DNA of 64,000 bases, from NCBI RefSeq assembly GCF_900496995.4, contig NC_044030.1, positions 16,242,851 through 16,306,850 of the forward strand, in the 5' to 3' direction. This document shows positions 1-13,800 of the stretch, one piece after another. Numbering within the stretch: the stretch's first letter is position 1; the number at the start of each line of letters is the position of its first letter. Source of the DNA: Aquila chrysaetos chrysaetos. Its lineage: Eukaryota > Chordata > Aves > Accipitriformes > Accipitridae. The notes below the pieces were generated by a model. That model saw only the letters and a list, made by a program, of their open reading frames with translations. It did not search any database and had not been told where the DNA came from. Made by a program: the position numbers and the translations under genes.

Positions 1-3000
1 GGATGACTTGGTTACTAGTTTGTCAGTAATTTAATTATGCAGCCTTAAGGTTCAGACTGCCTTTTTGAAAGATCTGCTCTAGCTGAAGCGAATGGGTTTG
101 GTAAAGGTAGTACTGTACTGCAGTGGAAGCCTGGCCATATATTTTCACATATAGCGATGCTCCTACAGAAAACCCTTTGTTGCACACAGGAACACTGTGA
201 TGGCAGACAAGCAGGGTCAGCACCACGACTGGAGTTTCCAGACACTCACTTCAGCCAGTAAAGGTGTACTTTGGTGGCAAACTAAATTATTTCTTGAATT
301 TGATCCAAACTGACAAATAGCCTTAATTGAAAAGAGGGAGTAAAAGTTCCTGAAAGCGGAAACAATGCGTTCTGACATTTTCCAAATGAACTCCTTTGCT
401 TTCTTGTTTCATGAGGACCTTTCAGTTTGAAACTCACCTTGTTTTTGTTTTTTTTTTAAATGAGGGAAAACCCTCTAAAAGGAACAAAAAGGGAGGTTTC
501 CCTCTGGTCCAGGTGCAGTGGAACAAATGTTCTGCCTCACCCACTGCCACGCATGGTCAGAAACTTGCCCTCCCTGGGCATTTGCATGCTGTGAACAAGT
601 CTTCTCTTCACAGGGAGGACAGAGCTCAGGAGAAGCAGGGTGATGGGCACACCACCTCTCAGGCAGGGTCTTGCAGAAATCGTTCTTTAAAAACCCTTTA
701 ATTTCTAATTTCTTTGAAGTGTGGTGGGATGCAGTTTCTGATTACAACCCCATGACCATTGTAATGTTACTAGTGGGCTGGCCCAAAGAGCCAAACTAAG
801 ATCCTCGCTTAATTAGAGCTTCACAGAGAGGACTACCCACACCCATGGCTACTTGTGACACATTAATTCTCCCAGCCATTGTTCCCCTGTGGGCTGCTCA
901 GGTGGTTTCACTGAGTCCTCATACATTTCAAGGAGTCCCCACTCTCCAAAAACTGCTGACAGTTGTGCATCCTGCATGTGCAGGAGGTGTGGCACAATAC
1001 CTATGTGTTTGCACAGGTACCACTCCGCTTGTGCCTCTGTCAGCTGTGAACTTCACCACAAACAGCATCTTGTCCTACGTCTTCAGCTACTTTACTTTGG
1101 AGCGATGTGCCGAGAACAGATGCCTGCTGGATCTGTGTCAGGAATAGTCAGAAATAGGACTTTCCACAGAGAGTTATTTTTTATCAGTTGCTTTCTTTTT
1201 AATCCATGTGACAAGTACATCATGGATCTTCAAGGGATATTAATTAGGCACCTAAAACGAGATTAAGTGGAAGATGCTGGCAAAGCCATTTGACTGCTAT
1301 AATTACCATCCTCCTGTTTACGCTGTGCCTTTAGCTGGAGTTTGGGCAGGACTGGTGAGAATCCAGGATCACTCATGGGTGTGAATTAGTGTGAGTCACA
1401 ATTCCCTGGTTTCCTGCATGGCTGCTGCAGATTTCAGATGGAAGCCAAGCAGAAAGGGGAGGAAGCTTAGCACTGCTTCCTCCAACCCAGGTTCTCTTAT
1501 ACAGTCACAATGTTTCAGCATTTTTGGGGCAGCTCATACATCTTTGGGGTGGTGGTTGTAGGTTTTCACACGTGATATGCTGGCTGCCTTCGCTGCAGGA
1601 TGAAATCTGCAGTTTCTGCAGTTTCTTTTCAAAGGATGGGGAACCCATGCCCCTCTAAGGAGTGTGATATGGGAATAACCTCAGGTAGCACTTACTTGGC
1701 TCAGTCTACATGAGTAAAATGTCACGAGCATGATACAAGAGATATCAAATACAATTTTCTTAACAGTGTTAGCCCACTCTGACAAAGTTGTCAGGTGATA
1801 TGACAGCGTGATGAGATGGAAAATGAGGTACTGAGACTTAATTATCACTTCCAATTTCTTTCATGCTAAGAAACAGTTTAGTTTGAAAGGAAATCGGGTC
1901 ATAGTGCATGGACATAGTCCCCATGCTGCCATCCTAAGGGTACTGTGTGGGTGCACAGCAATGGGATATAGTTTGGGAGGCAGTTCTTAAAATCGGTGGA
2001 TTTACAGCACTTATTAGAACAGCACAAGACTGGTGCCAAGCTCCACCTGGGCCTTGTTAGACCTAGCTTTAACAGATAGATATATGAGTCCTCAAAATTT
2101 GTCCAGTAAAGTTTGCAACTGGAAAGAGAGGCCTTGACTGGAAAAACTGAGATGTCTGACAGCGTTTTCAAGAGAGCGAGAGTATGTGAGCAAGCAGAAG
2201 GGATGACTGCACATGCATGGGTGTGTGTGCATAAATTTTCCATTTACATAAGGACTGTTGGCAAAGGCTCTCTGGGCTTTAAAAGGAGAGAGGCCCAAAA
2301 GCTCAGATGACGTATACTGGAGAGAAGAGAAAGGAGCTGGTGGGCAGGCCTCAAACACATGCAGCATATTTAGCTTGTCACTGTCATTTCTGGGGCATTT
2401 CTGTTATGAGGGGAGAAATCTTAGGAAGTGGAAGGGAGCTTGTGCTTGTGATAACATGTAAAAGTGAAAGACAACTAGATGTATGGAAGTACTTCTAGGT
2501 GAGTTGCCACCCTAACCTTTGCCTTGGGTCCGAAACCCCTAAATTTAAAAAACAAAGGAAGTAAAATAATCTGTTCAATACACACTTTGTAGCAGTCAGG
2601 ATTACTGTGTGCACCACTGTGCTGAGAGCGCTGAGGAAGAGAAACTGGCAGCAAATCTGTGATGACCAGCCAGAGCAGCAACCTGGGATACAACAGCATC
2701 CTGCCCCAAGGAGTCCATGGAAGCAGGCAGGGAGAGCTTGGAGCTTGAAGTTATTAAGCTTCAGGAGAGCACTTGTTACGCATTATGTCCTGTCTCTCTG
2801 TTGCCCACTTCCTTTGTGTCTTCTGGGACACGGTGCCATAAAGACTTTTGAGTTTAATTTCTCTAAGCCTCTGAGTGGAGACTGAAGCCAGCATACATCA
2901 ACGGTCCTAAAATGTGACCTTTGCTGGTGTCGCTGCAGTAAGTGAAGAGCAAGCGCAGAGGTGCCAGGCACTGGGTGCTCCACACACAAGGCCTGGGGGC

Positions 3001-4834
3001 ACCAGCTCACTCAAGCAAGGCAGTGGATGCCTGGGAGTCATCTACGACGACAGCCTCTGCTGCAAGAAAACGTGCTTAGCCTCCCTGGCAAGGTCTCCAG
3101 ATGTCCCATTCTCTATCTATCTCCAGCTTTGTCTGCTGCCCCCAAGAAACCACAAAATGATCCCCAAACTACTTCCAGTTTCTGTCTCATGGGGCTGAGA
3201 TCAGAACGTATTTCAGCTTAACATCCTGCTGCTTTGCCTGGCTTCTCTCCCTAGGAAAAGGGGAGGAACAGATATTCAGATAGGTCTAGGAAAGTCTCAG
3301 GGGGAAGGGGAGAAACCCATCACTTTGGTGAGAAGGGAGTTCCTCTCAAAAATGGCAAATCCTTTGTTAAAAGGTGGGAAACTTTGGAGGCATGGCATTT
3401 TTTTGTTGAAAAACAGTTGAGAAATTTTGTGCAGCATTTATTAAAAACCATTTACTATTTAAAGACAAATGTTTAAAGACTAAGAAAAAAAGAAGAGATC
3501 TTCCACTGAAAAACCTGAAGCTTGAATGCAGGCTGACACACCCATGGAGAGCTGCTTCCTGGTGGGCAGAGCTAGCTGCAGCCAGGTACTGCCAGGTGAC
3601 ATCTCGATGGAGCTGTGCTCCGCAGTGCACAGGGACCGCTCGCACACACTTCTGCGTGGGGGGATTCTTGCATGAGCCGTTCCTCCAGCTTGCTGGTGAC
3701 TCACAGGCACAAAAGACAGACATATTGAGAAATACGTTGCTGGTGACAGCCCCATTTACCTCCAGACCATCTCCATAAGCCTCCAGAGCCTACCTATGCC
3801 ATCCCAGCTATGCTTGGAGATCTCTCACTTCCACTTGTCTGCTTGCCTCCATGCTTCCAGAGCCATGCGGTGATGGCACTGCTGGCCTGTCTGCTGCTAA
3901 AGCCCCATCCCTTCCACATCTAGTCCCCATGGGTCCTTCCAGGAAATAGGACTTCACACAGTTCCTCTTGAGGAGGCATGGCAAGCCTGGCCCCTCCACC
4001 AGCTCCTCTCATACCACATAAGTCCAGGAGGGGCTCACCTCTGCTCTGAAGCAGTCCATGGGCTCAAGGCCTTTTCAAATAGTGGAAGAACACAATCACA
4101 CACCTACCACAAGGTTTTCCATTCAGCCAGTTATCTCAGACAACAACTTTTACCTGTGCTCTCTGCAGTAGAACCAAAACCTGCCAGGCTTCCTGATTTT
4201 TGTTTTCCCTTGTCACCCCCATGCAGCCCTTTTTGCAGCATCCTACTGTAAGCTCAGCAGATCCTTACCAAGTCTATGGACACTTCCAGCTGATCCACAC
4301 TCAGCAACTTCATCACTGCCTTTCCTATTCTGCAGAGACCCCATCTGTCCCTGGTTTCCCTGTGTCCTTCATGCCTCTTCCCACCTGCTGCGCAGGGGAA
4401 ATTGCCAGCAGCTGAGGCCTAAGGCTATTTTGGCCATGACATGGCCATTCCTCCAAAGATCGGTGATGTGACAAGCTTCGCTCTACAGAAATCAAACAGC
4501 AGTAGCATTCATGACATAATTTTTTTTACATATGCCATCAGGCACATGTGGTGAAAAGTTTATCTTTGCTTTCTGAGGACTGTGTAACAGTTTTCAGGGG
4601 GGAAGTAGCTGGGAAGGACAGTGAAGGAGGAACTTTTCCTTCAAAAGACAGTGTTGGGCAGATTTCTTCTCAGTATGAGGCACGTGCACACCTACATCCC
4701 TACTTTCACCCATAGCCCAGGCTCTATCCTCATATAGGTATCCGTGCAATGTATTGCTATTGAAGCTTATGGGATTGAGAGAGGTCTCAGAAGGACCACT
4801 ATGGAACTTCTTGAAGAACTGCAGAAAGGTTTAC
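1..4834. other. Intergenic sequence, no gene seen
   Basis: Unique sequence with only short open frames that lack family resemblance, splice support or conserved composition. No RNA gene or clear repeat was recognised. Confidence 0.55.
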
Positions 4835-5225
4835 AGCTGATGGTCTTCAGCCCAATGCCCTGCTCAAAGCAGGGCTCACCAAAGCGAGGTCAGGTTGCCC
4901 AGGGCCTTGTCCTGTCAGTCTGGAGAATCTCCAAGGACAGAGATCTCATCACCTCTCTGGTGCCTGTCCCAGACCTGCACAACTCTTGTGGAAGGAATTT
5001 TTTCCTTATGTTCAACCAGAATTTTCCCTGTTGCAACCTGTGCCTGTTGCCTCTTGTCTTTTCCCTGTGGACCTGTGAGAAGAGTCTGTCTCTCTCTTTC
5101 TTCTGTAACCCTGTAAGGTAGTGGATGACAGCAGCTAGGTACCTCCTCAATCTTCTTTTCTCCAGGCTGAACAAGCCCAGCACCCTTCTCTTCCACCCCC
5201 TGCTGTTTACTAAGTTGTACATACC
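4835..5225 (-). mobile_element. CR1 LINE fragment, antisense
   Basis: Read on the - strand, this has the ordered blocks of an avian CR1 3' region: a 'gcctggagaaaagaag' start, a segment on removing protein-free ruins of the RT tail, 'ggaaaattctggtt', 'aggacaaggccctgggcaacctgacct' and 'ggtgagccctgctttgagcaggg'. It is old and diverged, and the terminal octamer repeats are missing. Confidence 0.8.
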
Positions 5226-8200
5226 CTCTGTTACACCAAAGTATTTTCTTTTTTTTTGCTACCACTTCCTTGTGTAGCTATCTCCTAAATGTCTCTCCCA
5301 CCATGGGCTGCTCAAGATTTGGTACCCCAAAAGGACCACTTCTGACCACATTCAACAAGAAAGTGAATCACCCTGGGGAAGCAGCCCAGAGAACCAGCCA
5401 ACACCCTGCGATCAAGATTGGCAGAGATGTGCTCCAGAGAAATGCCAATCCCAAGAGAAAGCCCATTTAATCTCCCTGTTAGCTCTCTTCTCTGCTCCTT
5501 TATTTCTGTCCTTCCCGCACTCTTCTTGCCAGTGCTTAGCTCTGAAGAGATGCACTGCTTTCAGTGCAGCAGACTGCATTACCTCTCTAAGAACACTTTG
5601 TCCCCGGCAGATCTCTTTCCAGTCTCCACTTGGGTAAGCCATTGAGTGGTTAAGTATGGATTCAAGCCTCCTTGTCATAGCTCTGCTAGGCAGGCATTTC
5701 ACTGCCAACATCACAGGCATCCTGCTGGAGAGGAGCAGGCCCTTGAGTCGGTTGCAGCGGTCAAGCGTGCAGACCTGAGGGACCTCTCTTTTCCACTGTG
5801 CTTGACTACAAAATGTGCTGTGGCCTTAAGTGCACACAACTTACATCTGTGACATCTTAGAATGCAATGAGAGACACAGTTCTTTCTGAGCAGGTAAAGC
5901 CAGTCACAGAACAACTGTTAAAGGATGTTTGTCTGGAGCTACTTTTCCAGGACGAACCACAAAATATAACCTAGTTAGTGAATGGGAGGATTTAGCTGGG
6001 TTTGATACTTGAGAGCAACTCCAGTTTCTGCTGAGATCATTGGAACCCCTGCTGTCACCTGGATCAGGTCTCCAAAGCCCGTGGTTCTCCATGCTAAGAG
6101 GCTATAGCAAACCATCCCAATGCATCCTGGCAGCCTGGCTACCAGGTCATTAAAAGTTGCATGCCAAAAAGTTCCAGGTACTTGCTGGTGCCACTCATGT
6201 CCAAAAGCTGCCAGACACAACAGTGGAAAAACCTGAGAAAGACATTTTCATGTAAAAGCCTACCCTTTCTCATTACTTTGGAAACTCTAGGCAGGTCACT
6301 TTTTGTGTTGTCTGATTGTCCAAGGAAAACACTGAACTTTCAGTGATTAGATCTAATGTGACAAATGGGATTTTGGGGGTGTTTGAATAAACTGAACAGG
6401 GAGGCAGAAATGCTCTGCAGAATGTTGCAGACGTCTGAGAGGGGCAGCTGCAGTAGGTTTCTTGCACATGCTGCAGAGAAGGCAATGCAGGACTACAGCG
6501 CACTACAGAGGGACACAGCTTTTCTGATTTCCCTGTGTTTCTTAGCCTCTGTCCCCCTTTCTGTGCATTTTGTTCTGTGACTGCAGGAAAGACGCTTTCT
6601 TTGAGGAGGCCTTGAAAACTCAGAAGCATGGATCTTTCTAAACTTTGCAGTTAAATATTTACTGTCCCAGACAGAAAATGCTTCCTTCATCAATTGTCTG
6701 AATGCCCCCACCTGGAAAGAAGCACAGAGCCCCAGAAATCCTTCGGCAAACAAATTCCTTCTCATTACCGACTCCGTGGGCATGACTGCTCTCAGGAAAC
6801 TTGAAAGTCAAGCTACTCAGAAGTGCTGCCCATACATGTTTACCTTGGACTCCAGCTTCCCTCTTCAGACTAAATCAGGTACTTTTTGTCTGGTTTGCCT
6901 AAACAAGTACAGCTGAGGAATGAATGCTGGAGCATTCCTAGGGGTTCAGCCATGCTAGCCCCGGGTTTCTGACACACATTTCTGTGTGATTCCTGTAAAC
7001 TCCAGGTTAACCAGCAACACCCACATGCTCCTCGGCACCGCACATAGATATCGGAAATGCTGGCATATTTTTTTTCACACGTACTTCACCTTACTCTTGC
7101 ACCCCATTTCAGGCTTGTCCTTTTACACACATCTGACTGCAGGCTGCCTTGTCTGTGGAAGCAGGTATTTAAGGTCCTTGAACTTCAGCTGCATCTCTCT
7201 GAGAGGCCATCGGGTTAAGCTGGAAGTTGCACAGGTGGGTGTGAAGTGCAAATCATTTCCTCTGCAGCCTGGACTGGTCTTGTCAGAGCTTCGCGGGAAG
7301 GAGCAAGACCCCATGGTGTTCTGCAGAGCCCCTGAGTATAACAAATAGGTTGAAAGATGCAGTGTTCAGCAGGAGTAAATAACTTCACCATGTCCTGGGT
7401 GGAGCACGCAGCTGCCATGTGGTGAGCTTATCTAAACTATAATGCTGAGTGTGAGAGCTGAAATCAGCGTGTTAGGTTAAAACCATCCGTACCCCAGCTA
7501 GTGAACCTGTGAGCAGTGAATGTGGTGTGATGTGCATAAAGACGTTCATGAATAGGCAACAGTTTCAGTGAAATTTCAAAGACTAATACCAAACGTTTTT
7601 CCTCTTAGCAATTCAGTATATTTCATCCCTCAGATACTAAGTGGTATTAACATGTTTCAGAGTGTCACAGAGAGACCCCCTGCATACTCTTGCTCAAATG
7701 GTAATGTGGATTCATACCTGATACGATGACTGTGCTGTTGGCATGGCTGGAGTAGCCCTTGGGAGAGATCTGGCCCACAGATTTTGCAGCATTGCTCAAC
7801 AGTAATTGTCTGGAGCTTGTGCCTATACTGGAAAGCCCCAGATACACGGCGATACTGCAGCAAGTAGCTGTTTGCCTGAGCCAGACAGGTTTCTCTGTGG
7901 CTGAGCAGTACTTGGAGCCAGAGCATCATGACCCCAGTAGTCAATGCTCATTAAGGAAAAATATGCAAGACTATTTTGTCAGGAAAAAGAAAGTAACGAA
8001 AAAAGAGAAAAAGCCAAACTAATAAAGGAGAGAGGAGGACATGTGTAATGGATTTATTTAGACATTTGTTCAGTACTGACATGGAAGGAGCCTGGGCTCT
8101 CAGCCAAAGATGATGCCCAAGTCCGGGGATGAAATCCTGCCTCTAAGCATCCTCTAACCTAGCCAGAATCCAGAGGGCCATCACCGGCTGACCACGAGGT

Positions 8201-8494
8201 CCCACACTGCCCACAGTCCTGATGCTTAACACCTTGCATGGCAAACAGCACCTCTTTCCCATGTACACTCATGCTGTTCCCTCTTTCAGTCTCACATGGG
8301 AGAGGACACAGGCTATGGCATCATTGCGGGGAACAACTCCAGTCAGTACTGACAGAGTGATACTGCCATATGAGCATTAAAATATCATCAAAAGAGCATT
8401 TGTCTTCTCAGGGCAGCTGCAGTTCTTGTGTGTATGTCGGGGTGGAGGCAAACATCCCTTGTTGGCAGATTGGAGGGAGATCAGTGCAAGGCCA
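5226..8494. other. Intergenic sequence, no gene seen
   Basis: Unique sequence. The short open frames have no resemblance to known families, and no RNA gene was recognised. Confidence 0.55.
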
Positions 8495-8960
8495 CAGAGA
8501 TGGTTGGTGGGCCTGGAGCACATGATGTATTAAGGAGAGATGGAGGGAACCAGGCTTCATTAGCCTGGAGAAGAGACATCTCAGGGAAGACCTAATTGCA
8601 GATGTTCACTGCCTCACTGGTGGTTACCAACCTCCTCTCGGAAGTGCACAGGGACATCTTGTCTTAAAACATCTTGTTTTGTCCCTTGTTCCAAGGGACA
8701 AAAGGGACACATTGTAGCATGGGAAATTCTGGTTGCACATAAGGAGGAAAACTCCTTCCCATGAGAGTGGTGCAGCCCTGGGACAGGGCCAAGAGAGGTG
8801 GTGGGATCTCCACTGTTGGACATGTTCAAAACTTAGCTGGACAAGGCCCTGACCAACCTGACCCCACTTTGAAGTCAGCTGAGCTTGGAGAGGGGAGTTG
8901 GAGCAAAGACATCCAGATGTGCTTCCCCACCTGAATCTTTCTGTGATTCTGTGCGCAAAG
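8495..8960 (+). mobile_element. CR1 LINE fragment, sense
   Basis: Starts near 'ggcctggagcacatgatgta' and continues through 'gcctggagaagagacatctcagg', 'ggaaattctggttgcacataagg', 'ctggacaaggccctgaccaacctgac' and ends at 'tctttctgtgattctgtg'. It is a CR1 3' tail of about 460 bp, in sense orientation. Confidence 0.85.
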
Positions 8961-10085
8961 CCTGCAGCTCCCAGTCATGTGTTAATCATGTCTTAAAAAT
9001 TAATTTCTGAGTAATCCTGAGGATTATTTATGTGACCCTGGGGCTTACTCACATGAGTACTTAATTGAAGAGCTAAACGTAAGTCAGCAGCCCAACAGGA
9101 TTATTCAGCCTGCAACAGTATCTGGCAGATGGGCATGCATGCTTTCCATCCATTCCTTCTCAGATGTTGCTCTGATATAGCATTTTCTCCAACATTGTGT
9201 AGCTATGTAGGAGAATGATTCAAACAGGCAGGCAATTACCCATGTGTTCCTGGTAGGAGGAAAGGTCATTTGCTAAACCCAAGCTGCCATTTTCAAGTGT
9301 CTTCAGGTCTATTTGCAGTGTGTGTTTCAGTTTCGTTTCACTTCTGTCAGGTTAGAGAAGTGCCAGAAATGAAGTTTTACATCTTTGACCTCCTGTTCAT
9401 CTCTGTATTTTCAAAATGTGTGGAGGCACCCACAGGAATCCCTAGTTCACCTTTACCAAGGACTCAGTGCTTTGTGATTTCTTGGGAGTGGGTCTTCTCA
9501 GCACCTTTGCAATGGGTTGATCTGCCTCAGCTGTTATGGAGCAGGAAAGCCACTTTAATTTTAAGCAAAGCTAGTTTCATTCGCTCTTACTTAGTCACAG
9601 ATTTCCCCTACCACCTCACACTATGCGTTCACAGGCACAGTGATGTGTATACCCAAGCAATCTGGCCAGGATCACTTGGGGTGACACAGTGGATGAGGGA
9701 GGCCAGGTATCAAGTTCTGACTGAACCTCCTGGGCCCCTCTTGGGCTGGTTTTTGGGCAGGTCTTATGTACTCTCTAGGATCCAGGGGTTACTACAGGGT
9801 GATAATTTTGCCTCAGAATGCTGCTTACTCCAGCATCATTTCTCCTTGGTTTGGGTTTCTTGAGGTATCAGAAGGAGGAAAGGCACAAGTGTGTTCTGGG
9901 ACCTTGTTGCCATCCTCCTGTTGTCAGAGCGTATGGTCTCCTGTCGGTAAATCACCACCTAATCTCAGCACGGTCCTCCTGGGCATGGGATAAGATGCTG
10001 CATTCAGTCAAAACAAATTCTCCACCTCAACTTTACTCCTGCTACAAAAGTCCTGTGAAATGTAATTAAAGGAGCTTAGAAAAAA
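8961..10085. other. Intergenic sequence with a 197-codon chance open frame
   Basis: Unique sequence. The + strand frame 9270-9863 is long but has no recognisable domain, no Kozak-type start and no splice or promoter context. Confidence 0.5.
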
Positions 10086-10089
10086 TTAG

Positions 10090-10830
10090 ATTGGAAGGCA
10101 TGTGTGGAGGTCCCTAGTCCAACCACCTGCTCCAAGCAGGGCTCACCACAAATTTAGATCAGGTTATCTCCAAGGATGGAGATCCCTCTACCTCTCTGGG
10201 CCCGGTCCCAGGGCTGCACCATCCTTGTGGGGAAGTTTTGTCTTCATTTTCTCAACACTTCTTTTGGATTGGATGTCCCCAAATTGGACTTAATTCTGGA
10301 TGCTGCCTGATGAGTGCCATGTAGCGGTGGAGACGCCCTTCCCTCCACTGGCCTGCAAGGACCAGGCCCTGGTCAGCCACCGAGGCCATAGGGGCCCTAG
10401 CTGATGCCTGTGTCCCTTGCTGTCCACCAGGACCGCAGAGCTGCTTTCCAGACCATGGGTCTCATCCTGCACCACTGCTGGGCTCCTCCCAGCCAGGGGC
10501 AGGACACATCATTTGCCCCGGCTGTGCCCCAGGAGGTTCCTGGCAGCCCATTTCTGCAGCCTGCTTGAGGCCCCTCTGAAGGGCCGCACCGTCATCCAGC
10601 TGCTCCCCCAGTGCGGTACCGTCCTTAGTGCCCTACATCCGCTCTTCTAGGTTGTTCATAAAGATGTTAAAAAATATTGGCCTGATATTGACCCCTGAGC
10701 AATGGCACCTGTAACTGTCTTCCAGCTACTGTTTGACTGATGGACTGCTAGGCTTGAACCTGATGGTCCGCTATGCTTGAACCTGATGGTCCATCCACTT
10801 TGCAGTTCACCTGTAAAATCCGTATTTCAT
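10090..10830 (-). mobile_element. CR1-type LINE sequence, antisense, with a 23-bp tandem duplication
   Basis: The first 200 bp are the reverse of a CR1 3' end (GGTCCCTAGTCCAACCACCTGCTCCAAGCAGGGCTCACC). From about 10540 the text (cagcccatttctgcagcctgc ... ttcataaagatgttaaaaaatattggcctgatattgacccctga) matches the antisense of another commonly seen CR1-type segment of bird genomes. Within it an 18-base core (GCTTGAACCTGATGGTCC) is repeated at 10752 and 10775. Confidence 0.65.
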
Positions 10831-13800
10831 CCGTTTAGCCTCAAAACTAATGTTTGAAAACTCAAAAATAACTCTTGCAAAAAGATTTCCTTTCCTAAAA
10901 CATCACCATTTGCAGACAGAGACTTTTCTATCAATTTGATGCTTTGGTTTTGGCTCAACCTGGGAATCAGCATGTCAGTATTGTGCCTGCTGTTCTGAAT
11001 ACCCTGTTACTGCAACAAAGAACACCCACTCGTAATTTCATACTGGCACCAGCAAAAAGGTTTTGTCATATGTGAAAACTAGCTGGGAAATCCATCTTTT
11101 GTAAACCCCTAGAGTTAGAAAGTTCATGTATTGTTGACCAGACAATAAAACAGATAGCACGAAGGAAATGGACTGACAGTGCCTTGTAAACATTGTTTCA
11201 CTAATTAGAAAAAAGGAGCATTGATGCTTTTATTATCTTGGGACAAAAAGTGAGCTACTGGAATGAGTTAATGCAGCAAAGAAACCTGGCTTAATCCTTA
11301 GGTTGGGCATGCTTTAATCTGACGTCCTGACAAAGCTGTATGGTGAGTAATACCTAGAGTATGCCTGCCAAAGCTCTGCAGCCAAAGCACAACTCTACCT
11401 GTCACTCCAAAAAGGCCCAAATGAATAGCAGGACGCTAATCTTTAGGGCACCACATAGCCTGCAGCATCTGGCTGCTACAGTAGGGAGCAGATGATGCTT
11501 CCTTTCACATTACTACAGGCGTGGAGCTCACACACACGCAGAGAAACGCGCGGTTGATCTTTGCTTGGGGTTAGCTGAAGATCTGGTATGGAAACTAACA
11601 TGCTCAGACTCCCAGGGCACTTGCAGTTCACTGCCTGCCACAGAGTTTCAGAACAAAAACTGACTCATCTTTCTCAGGATGACCCCATACCTCCATGCAT
11701 TTCAAAGTTTGTTTTGCCATGATGAAGCATTAGGTGTGAAATTTAGACATTGTGTCTCTGCACGTTTCTCTAAAAGCTTAGGTTTCAGTGCTTTGCAGTT
11801 TTCTTAGGAAAAAGCATTATACTACAAATCCAGGAGTAGGTCATATAACTAGTGAACAACATAAGTTATTAGATCTGAACCAAGAAATGCCTTTTCCAAG
11901 TGAGATATATGAGAACTCTGATTTTACTTTACAGAAAATGTATCCAGAATTGTTCTTACAGGACAATAAAGGTTAAGAGAAGAGGTTATCTCTGTACCTG
12001 GTTCTTTCTGTAAGTCATTATCGAGTTCATACCGGTGCTTACTGGGCAGGGGACCCTCTTGATCAGCATTTCAGAGAATCCTTCACAGAAGATCCTGAGA
12101 AGACCCAGCACTACCTTTCTCCTGGAGGGGTCCTTCAACTGAGCTTTTTCTATCAGTTTCTCACTTCTGTCACCTTTATTTCCTTAACTAGCTGTTAGCA
12201 CTGTGTGAGCTATATGAATAGCTAGGAATCTCTGCTAGTAGCTAAAGGCTGTGGATTTCACCTATTTTAAAAGACAAACACATTTAATCATACCTAGAAT
12301 GACTCCACTGCAAACTAAACACCAAATATAAGCTCTTGCCTGTGGGAACTTTCTGAGTTATGTCACCATAGATACAGTATTGCTGCACCATTCTCACAGC
12401 TGAGAAAAGAAGCACATTTTAATTTTGAAAAAGTGTTCACAGACTGATAAAATGAAACAATTGGCTCAGTCACTGCATGGGTACAATAGATTTCAAATCC
12501 ATTGGATAGCGACAGCTGCTGGGAGCTTTCCTGCAATTGCTCTCAGAAAAAAAGTAATTTTAGTATAGAGTCAACTTTGGATCTCTGCTTCTTTCACTGC
12601 CTGGAATGGCAGGACCTGGATTTGTTTGGATCATTTACTTACTGTCATATACAGGACAGAAAAAAAAAGGTGCCTTTCTGGAGTGCTTAGGCGCATATTT
12701 TAAATGGAGCTCTTTTTACTACCACATCAATTAAGTGTGTACGTAAGTGCAAAACATTTCAGTGAAAAGAATGGGGCAGGAACATTGCACCTGCTGTGAG
12801 GATGGGCCTCCCTGACTTGCTTTCCTCCACAGCCAACCCCACATCTCAGGTGTACAAAAATTTTGTATTGTGCTTTTGGGGTCACAGATTTGAGTTCTGC
12901 TGGTTCAGACCCCAGAGCTGTGAGAGGTGTAAAGTTAAGGGTCAGCTGCAGGACACAGACCTTGAGCAGCTTATCCCTACTAAACCAAAAGACCTCTCTG
13001 TTGAATACTTATTTAGTAGATCTGAGACTGCAGGGTACAAAGGCTTTACTGGTCAGAAGCCACATTTTGAACTCCACCCTGAAACCAGAGGCATGCTATG
13101 GTGTCATGTGCATGCAGAAAAATATCCAGCTTAGTAAGGAGCTGCCATATCCTGCCCTAACTTCAACTTTCAGGCTTATTTAAGGTGGAGCTCATGTGGA
13201 GTGACTGTGGTGCTGTATCTCCAGGTGATAACTGCACTGCTGGTGAAAAGCAGTGTCAGCATCTAAAAGCTTTGGCTGCAGTCTGCTGACCAGTAGGAAA
13301 GAGAAGAAAGTCCCACCAGACTCACTGCTACTCAGTCCTCCAGGAACAACAAGGAACCCAGCTCCTTCACCTGCAGAGAGCAGCAGCTGCAAATGCAGAC
13401 ACCCCTCGGCTACAAAGCAGGTATGCTTTACCCCCGTCTTCCAGGAACCAGCCAACATCCCTTGTATCACAGCTGGATTAAGCTTCAACTTGTTTCTCTC
13501 TTCTAGGCCCCAAGCTCATCCCTGTGCAGGGAAGTGCACTGAACTGCCCTGGCTGTGTTTGGCAGCCGTGGTAGAGCTTGGCACTGCTGGCAGACAGAGG
13601 CAGCACATGCCATGCAGAGAGAAGTGAAGAGGTAAGGGGAGAGAGGTGGTGGCAGGCTAGGGCTGCTTCACAGTAACTCGTTGTGCTAGCAAGGTCCTCC
13701 TAACAGAGATCCCGTCAGCTCCTCTGCCCAAGAAGAGACGTGACAAGTTGTTCAATTATAGCCCCTTGCAGACCGGTGGGCTGCAGCTCCTGCTGGGTTC

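Noticed and set aside
9270-9863. A 197-codon open frame on the + strand
   Set aside because: No recognisable domain, no coding-like composition, no splice or promoter context, and no conservation evidence available.
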